Source: Aurantimonas manganoxydans SI85-9A1
Lineage (GTDB): Bacteria > Pseudomonadota > Alphaproteobacteria > Rhizobiales > Rhizobiaceae
Reading direction: 5' to 3'
Length of the DNA: 64,000 nt
Assembly: GCF_000153465.1 (NCBI RefSeq)
Contig: NZ_CH672387.1
Coordinates: forward strand, 2,891,903 to 2,955,902
A program made the translations under genes and the position numbers. Below the pieces are notes generated by a model. That model searched no databases. It saw only the letters and a list, made by a program, of their open reading frames with translations, and was not told where the DNA came from. Numbering within the stretch: the first letter of the stretch is position 1; the number at the start of each line of letters is the position of its first letter. Shown in pieces: positions 52,777 to 60,929 of this stretch.

Positions 52777-54228
52777 TCAGACCCCGCTCGCCGGAATGCC
52801 GGTGCGCTCGATCCTGCGCGGCGCGGTGAGTTCCTTCCAGGTCGACAGCGCCTTGGCCGCGGGCGCACTGGCGGGACGCTCGACGAAGCGGCCATTGCCC
52901 TTTTCGGCGCGCACGTCGCCCTCCTTGTAGGCGAGACGGCCGCGCGAGAACGTCATCACAGGCAGGCCGGTCAGTTCAATGCCCTCGAAGACGTTGTATT
53001 CGATCACCGATTTCTGGGTCTTGGCTGAGATGGTCTTGGTGGCGGCCGGATCGAAGATCACCAGATCGGCATCGGCCCCGACGAGGATCGCGCCCTTTTT
53101 CGGATAGATGTTCAGGATCTTGGCGATGTTGGTGGAGGTAACGGCGACGAACTCGTTCATCGTCAGCCGGCCGGTGCCGACGCCCTTGGTCCACAGAACC
53201 GCCAGCCGGTCTTCCAGGCCGCCGGTGCCATTGGGGATCTTGGTGAAATCGCCAAGCCCCATGCGCTTCTGCTCGTCGGTGAAGGCGCAATGGTCGGTCG
53301 CGACGACCTGCAGCGAGCCGGCAGCGAGCCCCGCCCAAAGGGAATCCTGGTTTTTCTTGTCGCGGAAGGGCGGCGACATCACCCGGCGGGCGGCGTGCTG
53401 CCAGTCGGGATGGAAGTACTCGCTCTCGTCCAGCACCAGATGCTGGATCAGCGGCTCGCCATAGACCCGCATGCCCTTCTGGCGGGCCCGGCGGATCGCT
53501 TCATGGGCCTGTTCGCAGGAGGTGTGGACCACGTAGAGCGGCACGCCGGCCTGATCGGCGATCATGATGGCGCGGTTGACCGCCTCGCCCTCGACCTCGG
53601 GCGGGCGCGAATAGGCGTGACCCTCCGGCCCATTGTTGCCCTCGGCCAGCAGCTTCTGCTGCAGGAAGGCGACGACGTCGCCGTTCTCGGCATGGACCAG
53701 CGGCATGGCGCCGAGTTCGGCGCAGCGGGTAAAGGACGCGAACATCTCGTCGTCATTCACCATCAGCGCGCCCTTGTAGGCCATGAAGTGCTTGAAGGTG
53801 TTGATGCCGGCCTCGACCACCCTGGGCATCTCGTCGAAATATTTCTGGCCCCACCAGGTCACGCCCATGTGGAAGGAATAGTCGGTGCGGGCCGGGCCGG
53901 CCTTCTGGAACCAGGTCTGCAGCGCGTCCAGCGGTCCCTGGTCGGGGGCCGGCAGGCAGAAATCTACGGTCATGGTGGTGCCGCCGGCCAGTGCCGCGGC
54001 CGAGCCGGAATCGAAATCGTCGGCCGAGTGAGTGCCCATGAAGGGCATTTCCATATGGGTGTGCGGGTCGATGCCGCCGGGCATGACGTAGGTGCGTGAG
54101 GCGTCGATCACCTCGTCGCCCGACAGGTCCGGCCCGATCGCCGCGATGGTGTCGCCGTCGATCAGGATGTCGGCCTTGTAGGTGAGATCGGCGGTGACGA
54201 TCGTGCCGCCCTTGATGACGATGGTCAT
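52777..54228 (-). CDS. hydA: Dihydropyrimidinase (D-hydantoinase, PydB-type)
   Basis: A 483-residue amidohydrolase. Metal ligands are His56 and His58 (GGIDPHTHMEMP), the carbamylated Lys152 (FMAYKGALM), His179 (LVHAENGD), His in YVVHTSCEQA and Asp in VVATDHCAF. It opens dihydrouracil or dihydrothymine to N-carbamoyl-beta-amino acids, the second step of the reductive pyrimidine pathway. Its ATG overlaps the stop of the MazF-like toxin gene (ATGA), and AGGAG 6 bp before the ATG lies inside that gene. 190 bp without a gene separate it from the transporter operon. Confidence 0.94.
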   Translation of the reverse strand: MTIVIKGGTIVTADLTYKADILIDGDTIAAIGPDLSGDEVIDASRTYVMPGGIDPHTHMEMPFMGTHSADDFDSGSAAALAGGTTMTVDFCLPAPDQGPLDALQTWFQKAGPARTDYSFHMGVTWWGQKYFDEMPRVVEAGINTFKHFMAYKGALMVNDDEMFASFTRCAELGAMPLVHAENGDVVAFLQQKLLAEGNNGPEGHAYSRPPEVEGEAVNRAIMIADQAGVPLYVVHTSCEQAHEAIRRARQKGMRVYGEPLIQHLVLDESEYFHPDWQHAARRVMSPPFRDKKNQDSLWAGLAAGSLQVVATDHCAFTDEQKRMGLGDFTKIPNGTGGLEDRLAVLWTKGVGTGRLTMNEFVAVTSTNIAKILNIYPKKGAILVGADADLVIFDPAATKTISAKTQKSVIEYNVFEGIELTGLPVMTFSRGRLAYKEGDVRAEKGNGRFVERPASAPAAKALSTWKELTAPRRIERTGIPASGV

Positions 54229-54605
54229 GGTGACTCCTGGCTGGACGATGGAAGAGTGGAAGACGCAGCGCCGGCGACGCCTGCCAGTTGCAGGAAGATC
54301 ATCAGGGCGCGGTCGACCTCGAGCATGCGGTCCGGGTCGACACTGCCGATCGGTGCATAGACCTTCTCGCGCGGATAGGTCTGGAGCTTGTCGACCATCA
54401 ACTGCGACCGCTCCCGCAATCCGTTCGACGGCGCCGGCTCGACGGGAATGCTGATGGAGATGTCCTTGCCAAGATCGGTGGTGAAGGGAACGACGGTGAC
54501 GCTGCCCAGATGTTCGGCGAAATGGTCAGCCTGCACGACAACGGCCGGCCTGGCCTTGCCGTAGTCTCCCTTCCCCGAGACGAGCACGACATCCCCTCTT
54601 CTCAT
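54225..54605 (-). CDS. MazF/PemK-family endoribonuclease toxin
   Basis: A 126-residue protein with the PemK-like fold: MRRGDVVLVSGKGDYGKARP AVVVQAD, VTVVPFTTDL, and SQLMVDKLQTYPREKV, where the Arg of KARPAV and the Thr of PFTTD match catalytic positions. MazF toxins cleave mRNA. The last ~18 residues (AGVAGAASSTLPSSSQESP) are low-complexity and run into hydA, whose start overlaps the stop, so the toxin end may be extended by the insertion. ATG overlaps the antitoxin stop. Confidence 0.9.
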   Translation of the reverse strand: MRRGDVVLVSGKGDYGKARPAVVVQADHFAEHLGSVTVVPFTTDLGKDISISIPVEPAPSNGLRERSQLMVDKLQTYPREKVYAPIGSVDPDRMLEVDRALMIFLQLAGVAGAASSTLPSSSQESP

Positions 54606-54820
54606 TGAGGGAGATCGTCCCACAGATCGGCGACCTCTTCCGACAGGCGATCGATCTCTCGCGACCGGCGATCCGCCGCGTTGATTGCCCGGCAGTCTTT
54701 GTCCAACTGCGCCTGAAAGGCCGGATGGTTCCAGTTCGGCACCCAGACCTCCACAGGACGATATCCGCGAGCTAGAAGATCGGCCCGTTCCGCTTCGGTC
54801 AGTTCCTTCGGCCTGCCCAT
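54602..54820 (-). CDS. MazE-type antitoxin (DUF3018-like)
   Basis: A 72-residue protein starting MGRPKELTEAERADLLARGY RPVEVWVPNW, followed by an acidic C-terminal helix (EIDRLSEEVADLWDDLPQ). This is the form of small antitoxins encoded just before MazF toxins. A strong Shine-Dalgarno AGGAGG is 6 bp before the ATG. It starts 35 bp after the amidohydrolase stop; the toxin overlaps it by 4 bp. Confidence 0.85.
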   Translation of the reverse strand: MGRPKELTEAERADLLARGYRPVEVWVPNWNHPAFQAQLDKDCRAINAADRRSREIDRLSEEVADLWDDLPQ

Positions 54821-54855
54821 GACGACCTCCTGGCGTTGCGCGATCCCGGTCCAGC

Positions 54856-56103
54856 CTACTCCACGATCCCCGCAGTCTCCACGACTGCGCGCATCAGGAC
54901 GTTGGCGCCGGCCGTCGCCCATTCCTTCGAAATCTCTTCCGCCTCGTTGTGGGACAGGCCGTCGACGCAGGGGCACATGACCATGGCGGTCGGCGCGACG
55001 CGGTTGATCCAGCACGCGTCGTGGCCGGCGCCCGAGACGATGTTGCGGTGGGAATAGCCGAGCGCCTCGGCGGCATCGCGGATGGCCCTCACGCAGGTCT
55101 CGTCGAAGGTCACCGGATCGAAATGGCCGACCTCGTCGACCGACACGTCGATGTCGAGCGCGTCGGCGATCAGGTCGATGCCGTCCTCGATGCGCTCGCG
55201 CATCGTGTCGAGGGTCTCCTTGGACGGCGAGCGGATGTCGACGGTGAAGACGCAGCGGCCGGGAATGATGTTGCGCGAGTTCGGATGGACGTCGATCTGG
55301 CCGATCGTGCCGACGGCGTTCGGCTGATAATCCATCGCCACCTCGTGGACGAGCTCGATCACCCGCGCCATGCCGAGGCCGGCATTGCGCCGTTTGTACA
55401 TCGGGGTCGAACCGGTGTGGCTCTCCTTGCCGGCCAGGGTGACCTCCAGCCAGTAGAGCCCCTGCCCGTGGGTGACGACGCCGATGTCGATCCCCTCGTC
55501 CTCCAGGATCGGCCCCTGCTCGATATGCAGTTCGAAGAACGCCTTCATCTTGCGGCTGCCGACCGGCTCGTCGCCCTGCCAGCCGATACGTTCGAGTTCA
55601 GCGCCGAAGCTCTTGCCGGCGGCGTCCTTGCGGTCCTTGGCCCAGCTCTCTTCCAGCACGCCGGCGAAGACACCCGAGGCCAGCATGGCCGGCGCGAAGC
55701 GGGTGCCCTCCTCGTTCGTCCAGTTGGTGACGACGATCGGATGCCTGGTGCGGATGTTGAGGTCGTTGAGCGTGCGCACCAGTTCAAGCCCGGTCAGCAC
55801 GCCGAGCACGCCGTCATACTTGCCGCCGGTCGGCTGGGTATCGAGATGACTGCCGACATAGACCGGCAGCGCTTCGGGATCGGTGCCCTCGCGGCGGGCG
55901 AACATGTTCCCCATCGTGTCGAGGCCCATGGTCAGGCCGGCGGCCTCGCACCACGATCTGAACAGCGACCGGCCCTCGGCGTCCTCGTCGGTCAGGGTCT
56001 GGCGGTTGTTGCCGCCGGCGACGCCCGGTCCGATCTTCGCCATCTCCATCAGCGAGTCCCAGAGGCGGTCGCCGTCGATCTGGAGATTGGTGGCTGGGCT
56101 CAT
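54856..56103 (-). CDS. Zinc amidohydrolase: N-carbamoyl-beta-alanine amidohydrolase (PydC-like)
   Basis: A 415-residue M20-family hydrolase. Zinc-site motifs are YVGSHLDTQPTGGKYDGVLG VLTGLE, TNWTNEEGTRFAPAM and FELHIEQGPILED. The dimerisation domain includes GKESHTGSTPM, and NSRNIIPGRCVFTVDIRSP is typical of the hydantoinase/carbamoylase group. Allantoate amidohydrolases look alike, but the pairing with dihydropyrimidinase, PreA and the transaminase favours beta-ureidopropionase. ATG 56103 has GAGAGAG upstream; the in-frame start at 56142 overlaps the previous gene. Confidence 0.88.
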   Translation of the reverse strand: MSPATNLQIDGDRLWDSLMEMAKIGPGVAGGNNRQTLTDEDAEGRSLFRSWCEAAGLTMGLDTMGNMFARREGTDPEALPVYVGSHLDTQPTGGKYDGVLGVLTGLELVRTLNDLNIRTRHPIVVTNWTNEEGTRFAPAMLASGVFAGVLEESWAKDRKDAAGKSFGAELERIGWQGDEPVGSRKMKAFFELHIEQGPILEDEGIDIGVVTHGQGLYWLEVTLAGKESHTGSTPMYKRRNAGLGMARVIELVHEVAMDYQPNAVGTIGQIDVHPNSRNIIPGRCVFTVDIRSPSKETLDTMRERIEDGIDLIADALDIDVSVDEVGHFDPVTFDETCVRAIRDAAEALGYSHRNIVSGAGHDACWINRVAPTAMVMCPCVDGLSHNEAEEISKEWATAGANVLMRAVVETAGIVE

Positions 56104-56134
56104 GGGGTCACTCTCTCGATCTGTTGCGGTGCCG

Positions 56135-57463
56135 TCAGGCAAGGGTCTTCAGAATGCCGCGCAGCGTCTCGACGATCTCGCCGATCTGGTCCTCGGAGAT
56201 CATCAGCGGCGGCGACAGGGCGATGATATCGCCGGTGGTGCGGATCAGCAGCCCCTTTTCGTAGGCTTCCAGGAAGGCCGAGAAGGCCCGCTTGGTCGGC
56301 GCGCCGGCGATCGGCTCCAGCTCGATGGCGCCGATCAGGCCGATGGTGCGGATATCGATGACATGGGGCTCGCCCTTCAGCGAATGGATCGCCTCGGCCC
56401 AGACCGGCTCCAGCGCCTTCGCCCGTTCGAACAGCCCGTCTTCCTTGTAGGTCTCCAGCGTCGCCAGACCTGCCGCCGCGGCGATCGGGTTGCCGGAATA
56501 GGTATAGCCGTGGGCGAACTCGATCAGATGCTCCGCGCCGCCCATGAAGGCGTCGTAGATCTCGTCCTTCACATAGACCGCACCCATCGGGATGACGCCG
56601 TTGGTCAGCCCCTTGGCGGTGACCATGATGTCCGGCGTCACGCCGAAATAATCGGCGGCGAAGGCCGTGCCCATGCGACCGTAGCCGGTGATCACCTCGT
56701 CGAAGATGAGCAGGATGCCGTGCTGGTCGCAGATTTCGCGCAGCCGCTTCAGATAGCCCTTGGGCGGCGGCAGGACGCCGGTCGAACCGGCCACCGGTTC
56801 GACGATCACCGCGGCGATGGTCGAGGGATCGTGCAGGGTGGCGATGCGCAGGAGGTCGTCGGCCAGCTCGGCGCCGTGCTCGGTCTCGCCGCTGGAATAG
56901 CCGTTGCGGACAGGGTCGTGGGTGTGACGCATATGGTCGACGCCGGTCAGGAGCGTGCCGAACATCTTGCGGTTGCCGACGATGCCGCCGACCGAGATGC
57001 CGCCGAAATTGACGCCGTGATAGCCGCGCTCGCGCCCGATCAGGCGGAAGCGGGCACCGTCGCCCTTGGCCCGGTGATAGGCGAGCGCGATCTTCAGCGC
57101 GGTCTCGACCGACTCGGAGCCGGAATTGGCGAAGAACACGTGGTCCAGGCCGGACGGCGCGATCGCGGCAAGGCGCGAGGCCAGCTCGAAGGCCTTCGGG
57201 TGCCCCATCTGGAAGGCCGGCGCGTAGTCGAGCTCGGCCGCCTGCTTCTGGATCGCCTCGACGATCCGCGGCCGGCAATGACCGGCATTGACGCACCACA
57301 GGCCGGCGGTGCCGTCGAGCACCTGCCGCCCATCGGAGGTGGTGTAGTGCATGTCCTTGGCCGCGACGAACATGCGCGGCGTCTGCTTGAACTGCCGGTT
57401 CGCGGTGAACGGCATCCAGAAGGCTTCGAGATTGTTGGGCGCGATCGGTGCGTTCTCGTTCAT
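56135..57463 (-). CDS. Beta-alanine:pyruvate (omega-amino acid) aminotransferase
   Basis: A 442-residue class III PLP enzyme. PLP features: SGSESVETALKIALAYHR, RERGYHGVNFGGISVGG, VIVEPVAGSTGVLPPPKGYL, LLIFDEVITGYGRMG and the Schiff-base Lys in VTAKGLTNGV. EAFWMPFTANRQFK near the start is typical of beta-alanine:pyruvate transaminases. It converts beta-alanine, the product of uracil degradation, to malonate semialdehyde. ATG 57463 is preferred to TTG 57478. The RutR-like palindrome is about 50-65 bp upstream. Confidence 0.93.
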   Translation of the reverse strand: MNENAPIAPNNLEAFWMPFTANRQFKQTPRMFVAAKDMHYTTSDGRQVLDGTAGLWCVNAGHCRPRIVEAIQKQAAELDYAPAFQMGHPKAFELASRLAAIAPSGLDHVFFANSGSESVETALKIALAYHRAKGDGARFRLIGRERGYHGVNFGGISVGGIVGNRKMFGTLLTGVDHMRHTHDPVRNGYSSGETEHGAELADDLLRIATLHDPSTIAAVIVEPVAGSTGVLPPPKGYLKRLREICDQHGILLIFDEVITGYGRMGTAFAADYFGVTPDIMVTAKGLTNGVIPMGAVYVKDEIYDAFMGGAEHLIEFAHGYTYSGNPIAAAAGLATLETYKEDGLFERAKALEPVWAEAIHSLKGEPHVIDIRTIGLIGAIELEPIAGAPTKRAFSAFLEAYEKGLLIRTTGDIIALSPPLMISEDQIGEIVETLRGILKTLA

Positions 57464-57512
57464 CGGCTGCCGCCTCAATGGGACGGTTCCGAAGCCCGGA
57501 TCGTCCGAAATC

Positions 57513-57528
57513 TTGACTAAATGGTCAA
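57513..57528. promoter_or_regulatory. RutR-like operator palindrome
   Basis: TTGACTAAATGGTCAA, against the E. coli RutR consensus TTGACCA-NN-TGGTCAA: one mismatch. It lies between the divergent aminotransferase and tetR/rutR-like genes and could control both. Binding is inferred. Confidence 0.75.
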
Positions 57529-57640
57529 AAGCGAGGCTAGAAGGTCGTCAGGAACCGGTCAAGCGTCCTGCTGAAGAACTGCGCAGAATATCGCAGTGCA
57601 AAATAGGCGGGCAGACCCCGGTTTGGAGAGGGCGGAACGC

Positions 57641-58303
57641 GTGGACCAGACAGTCGAGCATTCCGGCACGGAGCCGCCGCATGGCGACCGCCAGCCGACC
57701 CGCATCCAGGCGATCAACCGCGAGATCATCCTGGACGCTGCGCTGGACGTGTTTTCGGTCAACGGCTTCCGGGGATCGACCGTCGACCAGATCGCCGTGC
57801 GGGCGAAGATGTCGAAGCCGAACCTCCTCTATTATTTCCGCCGCAAGCAGGACATCTACCGGGCAGTGCTGGAGCACACGCTGGATGACTGGCTGGCGCC
57901 GCTGGAAGCGATGAACGCCGACGGCGACCCGATCGAGGAGCTGCGCCGCTACATCACCGCGAAGCTCGCCATGTCGGAAGACAATCCGGCCGCCTCGCGC
58001 CTGTTCGCCAACGAGGTCCTGGCCGGCGCCCCGGTGGTCGGCGACTTTCTCGCCACCCGGCTCAAGCAGCTCGTCGACGTGAAGGCGCGGGTCATCCGCG
58101 ACTGGGTCGATCGCGGCCAGCTGGCGCCGGTCGATCCGTACCATCTGATCTTCATGATCTGGGCGACGACCCAGCACTATGCCGATTTCGACGTGCAAAT
58201 CCGCGCGATCGTCGGTCGTCAGGTCGATGCGCCCGGCTTTCGCGAGCAGACCGCGCAGGCTGTGCTGACGGTCGTCCTCAACGGCATCCGGCCGCGGGAC
58301 TGA
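57641..58303 (+). CDS. rutR: TetR-family regulator, RutR-like
   Basis: A 220-residue regulator. The HTH at ~20-65 (REIILDAALDVFSVNGFRGS TVDQIAVRAKMSKPNLLYYF) is followed by the TetR_C_3-type ligand domain (IRDWVDRGQLAPVDPYHLIF MIWATTQHYADFDVQI) found in RutR, the uracil-responsive repressor. Position next to the pyrimidine operon and a RutR-like palindrome supports the same role. GTG 57641 follows GGAGAGG; a GTG at 57596 would add 15 residues. Confidence 0.85.
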   Translation: MDQTVEHSGTEPPHGDRQPTRIQAINREIILDAALDVFSVNGFRGSTVDQIAVRAKMSKPNLLYYFRRKQDIYRAVLEHTLDDWLAPLEAMNADGDPIEELRRYITAKLAMSEDNPAASRLFANEVLAGAPVVGDFLATRLKQLVDVKARVIRDWVDRGQLAPVDPYHLIFMIWATTQHYADFDVQIRAIVGRQVDAPGFREQTAQAVLTVVLNGIRPRD

Positions 58304-58343
58304 CGTTCATTCGCTTGTCGGACGATCTGCGCTCGTCCGCCGT

Positions 58344-60788
58344 TCAGGCGGCGGTGGCGGCAGCGCTGCGCGGCTCGATTGCTTCCTGGGTCAGCGCCTC
58401 GAATTCATGCGGCCAGCGGTCGGCGATCTCCACCAGCATCTTCGGCAGGTCCGAAGCCGGGCGCGGCCGCGAGAAATAATAGCCCTGCATCTCGCGGCAT
58501 CCCTCGGCGTAGAGGATGCGCATCTGCTCCGGCGTCTCGATACCTTCGGCGATGACCCGCATGTCGAGGGCGTTGGACAGGCCGATGACCGAACGCACGA
58601 TGGCGATGTTCTCCGGCCGCGACATGTCGCGCACGAAGGACTGGTCGATCTTGATCTTGTCGAAGGGGAAGCGGTTCAGATAGCCGAGCGAGGAATAGCC
58701 GGTGCCGAAATCGTCCATCGAGATGGTCAGGCCCATCCGGCGGAATTCCGTCAGGATCGAGAGTACCTTGTCGCCCTCGTCGAGGAACAGGGATTCGGTG
58801 ACCTCGATCTGCAGTCGCGACGGCTGCAGCCCGGACTTGGCCAGAACCCGCCGCACATCCGCGACGAGGGTCGGGCTCTTGAACTGCACCGCCGAGAGGT
58901 TGACCGAGATGGCGAGATCGCTGACCCAGTTCGATGCCTGCTCGCAGGCGGTTTCCAGCGCCCACAGGCCGATCGGCGTGATCATGCCGGTTTCCTCGGC
59001 CAGCGGGATGAAGGTGGAGGGGCTGACGCGGCCGCGTTCAGGGTGATTCCAGCGCAGCAGGGCCTCGAAGCCGCTGATTGCGCGGCGCCCAGTATCGACG
59101 AAGGGCTGGTAGAACAGCTCGAACTGCCCCTCTTCGATCGCCTTCTGCAGGTCGATCTCCAGTTCGCGGCGCTGCTGCAGCTTCTGGCGCATGCTCGGCT
59201 GGAACATCCGGTAGCTGCTGCCGGCCGACTGCTTGGCCTGATAGAGCGCGAGGTCGCAATTCTGCAGCGCGATCGCGGCGTCGAGATCCACGGGACGCTT
59301 GCCGCCGGCAACATACAGGGCACCAACACTGCCGGCGGCGCTGATGTGGCGACCCTCGACCTCGAAGGGCTCGTCGAAGCTGGCGACCATCGAGCGGGCC
59401 AGATCCTCGGCATCGGCGGCGGAGCGGCCGCCGAGGAGGATGACGGCGAATTCGTTGCCGCCGAGGCGCGCGACCGTCGCCTTCGTGCCGGCCTTTTCGA
59501 TCAGCCGCGCACCGCACTGGCGCAGGATGGCGTCGCCGACGGGATGGCCATAGGTGTCGTTGATGGTCTTGAAGCCGCGAATGTCGATGACCGCGATGGT
59601 CAGCGCCTTGCGGCCCTTGCCGAGCGCCTCGTCGAGGATTTCGGCGAAGACGCCGCGATTGGGCAGTTCGGTCAGGGCGTCGTGACCGGAGAGGTGCTGC
59701 AGGCGCCGGGCGATGGCCTCGCGTTCGGTGATGTCCTCGAAGGTGATCAGAAGGCCGTCGCCGGACATGCCGCGACGCTTCACTTCCATGATCTGGCCCT
59801 CGCCGACTTCCTGGATGTGCGACGCCGTGTCGTTCGGGGCGACACGGCCGGTCAGCCGCGCATCGGTGAAGAAGTCGCGGGCGTTGGTGCCGGCCGGGTG
59901 GTCGCCGAAGAGTTCGGTGAAGGTCTCGTTGCACAGGATCATGCGCTTCTGGCCGTCCAGCATGCAGAGCGCCTGGGTCATGTTGTTCAGGGCCGCAGTC
60001 AGCTGATCCTGCTGCGTGTCGAGCCGGCCGGCCATCAGGTCGACCTTGTCGAGCATCATGGTCTCGAGCTTCTCGCAATGCTCCTGCATCTGCCGCAGGG
60101 CGTTGAGGACGTCGCGCACCTCGCTTGGGCCGCGCGCCTCGATCATGTCGCACTCGATACCGCTGGCCAGATTACGCGCAAGGCCCGACACCCGGCGCAG
60201 CGAGGCGCCGACGGATCGCGACAGGAAAACGGCAAAGCCAGCCATGCCGATGAGGATCGCGGCCAGGCCGGCAAAATTGCGCAACCGCGCGCTCTCGATG
60301 GCGCCGACCGCAACGGCCTTGGTCTGCACAAGGTCCGCGTTCAACGCCGTGACCGCGCGGTCCAGAACCAGTGCGGTGCTGGCGATTTCGCGAGCCGCCA
60401 TCCGGGCCGACATGTTGCCGCCGGAGGCTTCCAGCCGGCTCAACGGATACAGGAGTTCGGACAGGATGGCCTGAACCTCGGCGGAACCGGACTGGTCGAG
60501 AGCTGTCTGCACGTCGGCCTTGATCGACGAAATGGTGCGCATCGCCGGCTCCAGCCGCACCTGCGCGTCGTTTCCGACGGCTGCCCCTTCGGCGCCAAGG
60601 CTCTCGGCCAGCGCCACCGTCTTGCCCTTGGCGACCTGAAGCCGCCCCAGCGGATCGATCCCGCCATCGTAGAAATTCTGCGCGAAACCGAGGGACACGG
60701 ACTGGGAATGATAGGAAAAGGCCGCGAACAGGAGCGCCAGCACCGCGAAGATCGAACTGCCGATAATGAGACGCAAATGGATCGACAT
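58344..60788 (-). CDS. Membrane GGDEF-EAL protein, probable c-di-GMP phosphodiesterase
   Basis: An 814-residue protein. Membrane helices at ~5-27 and ~180-198 flank a periplasmic sensor region. After a HAMP-like stretch and coiled coil there is a PAS-like domain (LDGQKRMILCNETFTELFGD), then GGDEF with the site degraded to GGNEF (ARLGGNEFAVIL), then EAL with FEALLRWNHP, NLSAVQF, EVTES, DDFGTGYSSLGYL and KIDQSFV intact. It likely hydrolyses c-di-GMP. The start at 60788 gives a membrane helix at once; 60830 is possible. It runs convergent with rutR. Confidence 0.92.
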   Translation of the reverse strand: MSIHLRLIIGSSIFAVLALLFAAFSYHSQSVSLGFAQNFYDGGIDPLGRLQVAKGKTVALAESLGAEGAAVGNDAQVRLEPAMRTISSIKADVQTALDQSGSAEVQAILSELLYPLSRLEASGGNMSARMAAREIASTALVLDRAVTALNADLVQTKAVAVGAIESARLRNFAGLAAILIGMAGFAVFLSRSVGASLRRVSGLARNLASGIECDMIEARGPSEVRDVLNALRQMQEHCEKLETMMLDKVDLMAGRLDTQQDQLTAALNNMTQALCMLDGQKRMILCNETFTELFGDHPAGTNARDFFTDARLTGRVAPNDTASHIQEVGEGQIMEVKRRGMSGDGLLITFEDITEREAIARRLQHLSGHDALTELPNRGVFAEILDEALGKGRKALTIAVIDIRGFKTINDTYGHPVGDAILRQCGARLIEKAGTKATVARLGGNEFAVILLGGRSAADAEDLARSMVASFDEPFEVEGRHISAAGSVGALYVAGGKRPVDLDAAIALQNCDLALYQAKQSAGSSYRMFQPSMRQKLQQRRELEIDLQKAIEEGQFELFYQPFVDTGRRAISGFEALLRWNHPERGRVSPSTFIPLAEETGMITPIGLWALETACEQASNWVSDLAISVNLSAVQFKSPTLVADVRRVLAKSGLQPSRLQIEVTESLFLDEGDKVLSILTEFRRMGLTISMDDFGTGYSSLGYLNRFPFDKIKIDQSFVRDMSRPENIAIVRSVIGLSNALDMRVIAEGIETPEQMRILYAEGCREMQGYYFSRPRPASDLPKMLVEIADRWPHEFEALTQEAIEPRSAAATAA

Positions 60789-60929
60789 ACAGCTCATTTC
60801 CCAATCGGCTGCCATTCCAGGCAACCGCATTCTCGACGCGCACGCCGCGGTTCTGACAGAAGAATGCTTCGGCTAGGTTACTTCACGGTTACGTGACGAC
60901 GGGTCGCGCAAATTATTTTCGCCGGTTTT

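Noticed and set aside
58407-60896. An 829-codon plus-strand frame opposite the GGDEF-EAL gene
   Set aside because: Antisense shadow of a gene with clear domains.
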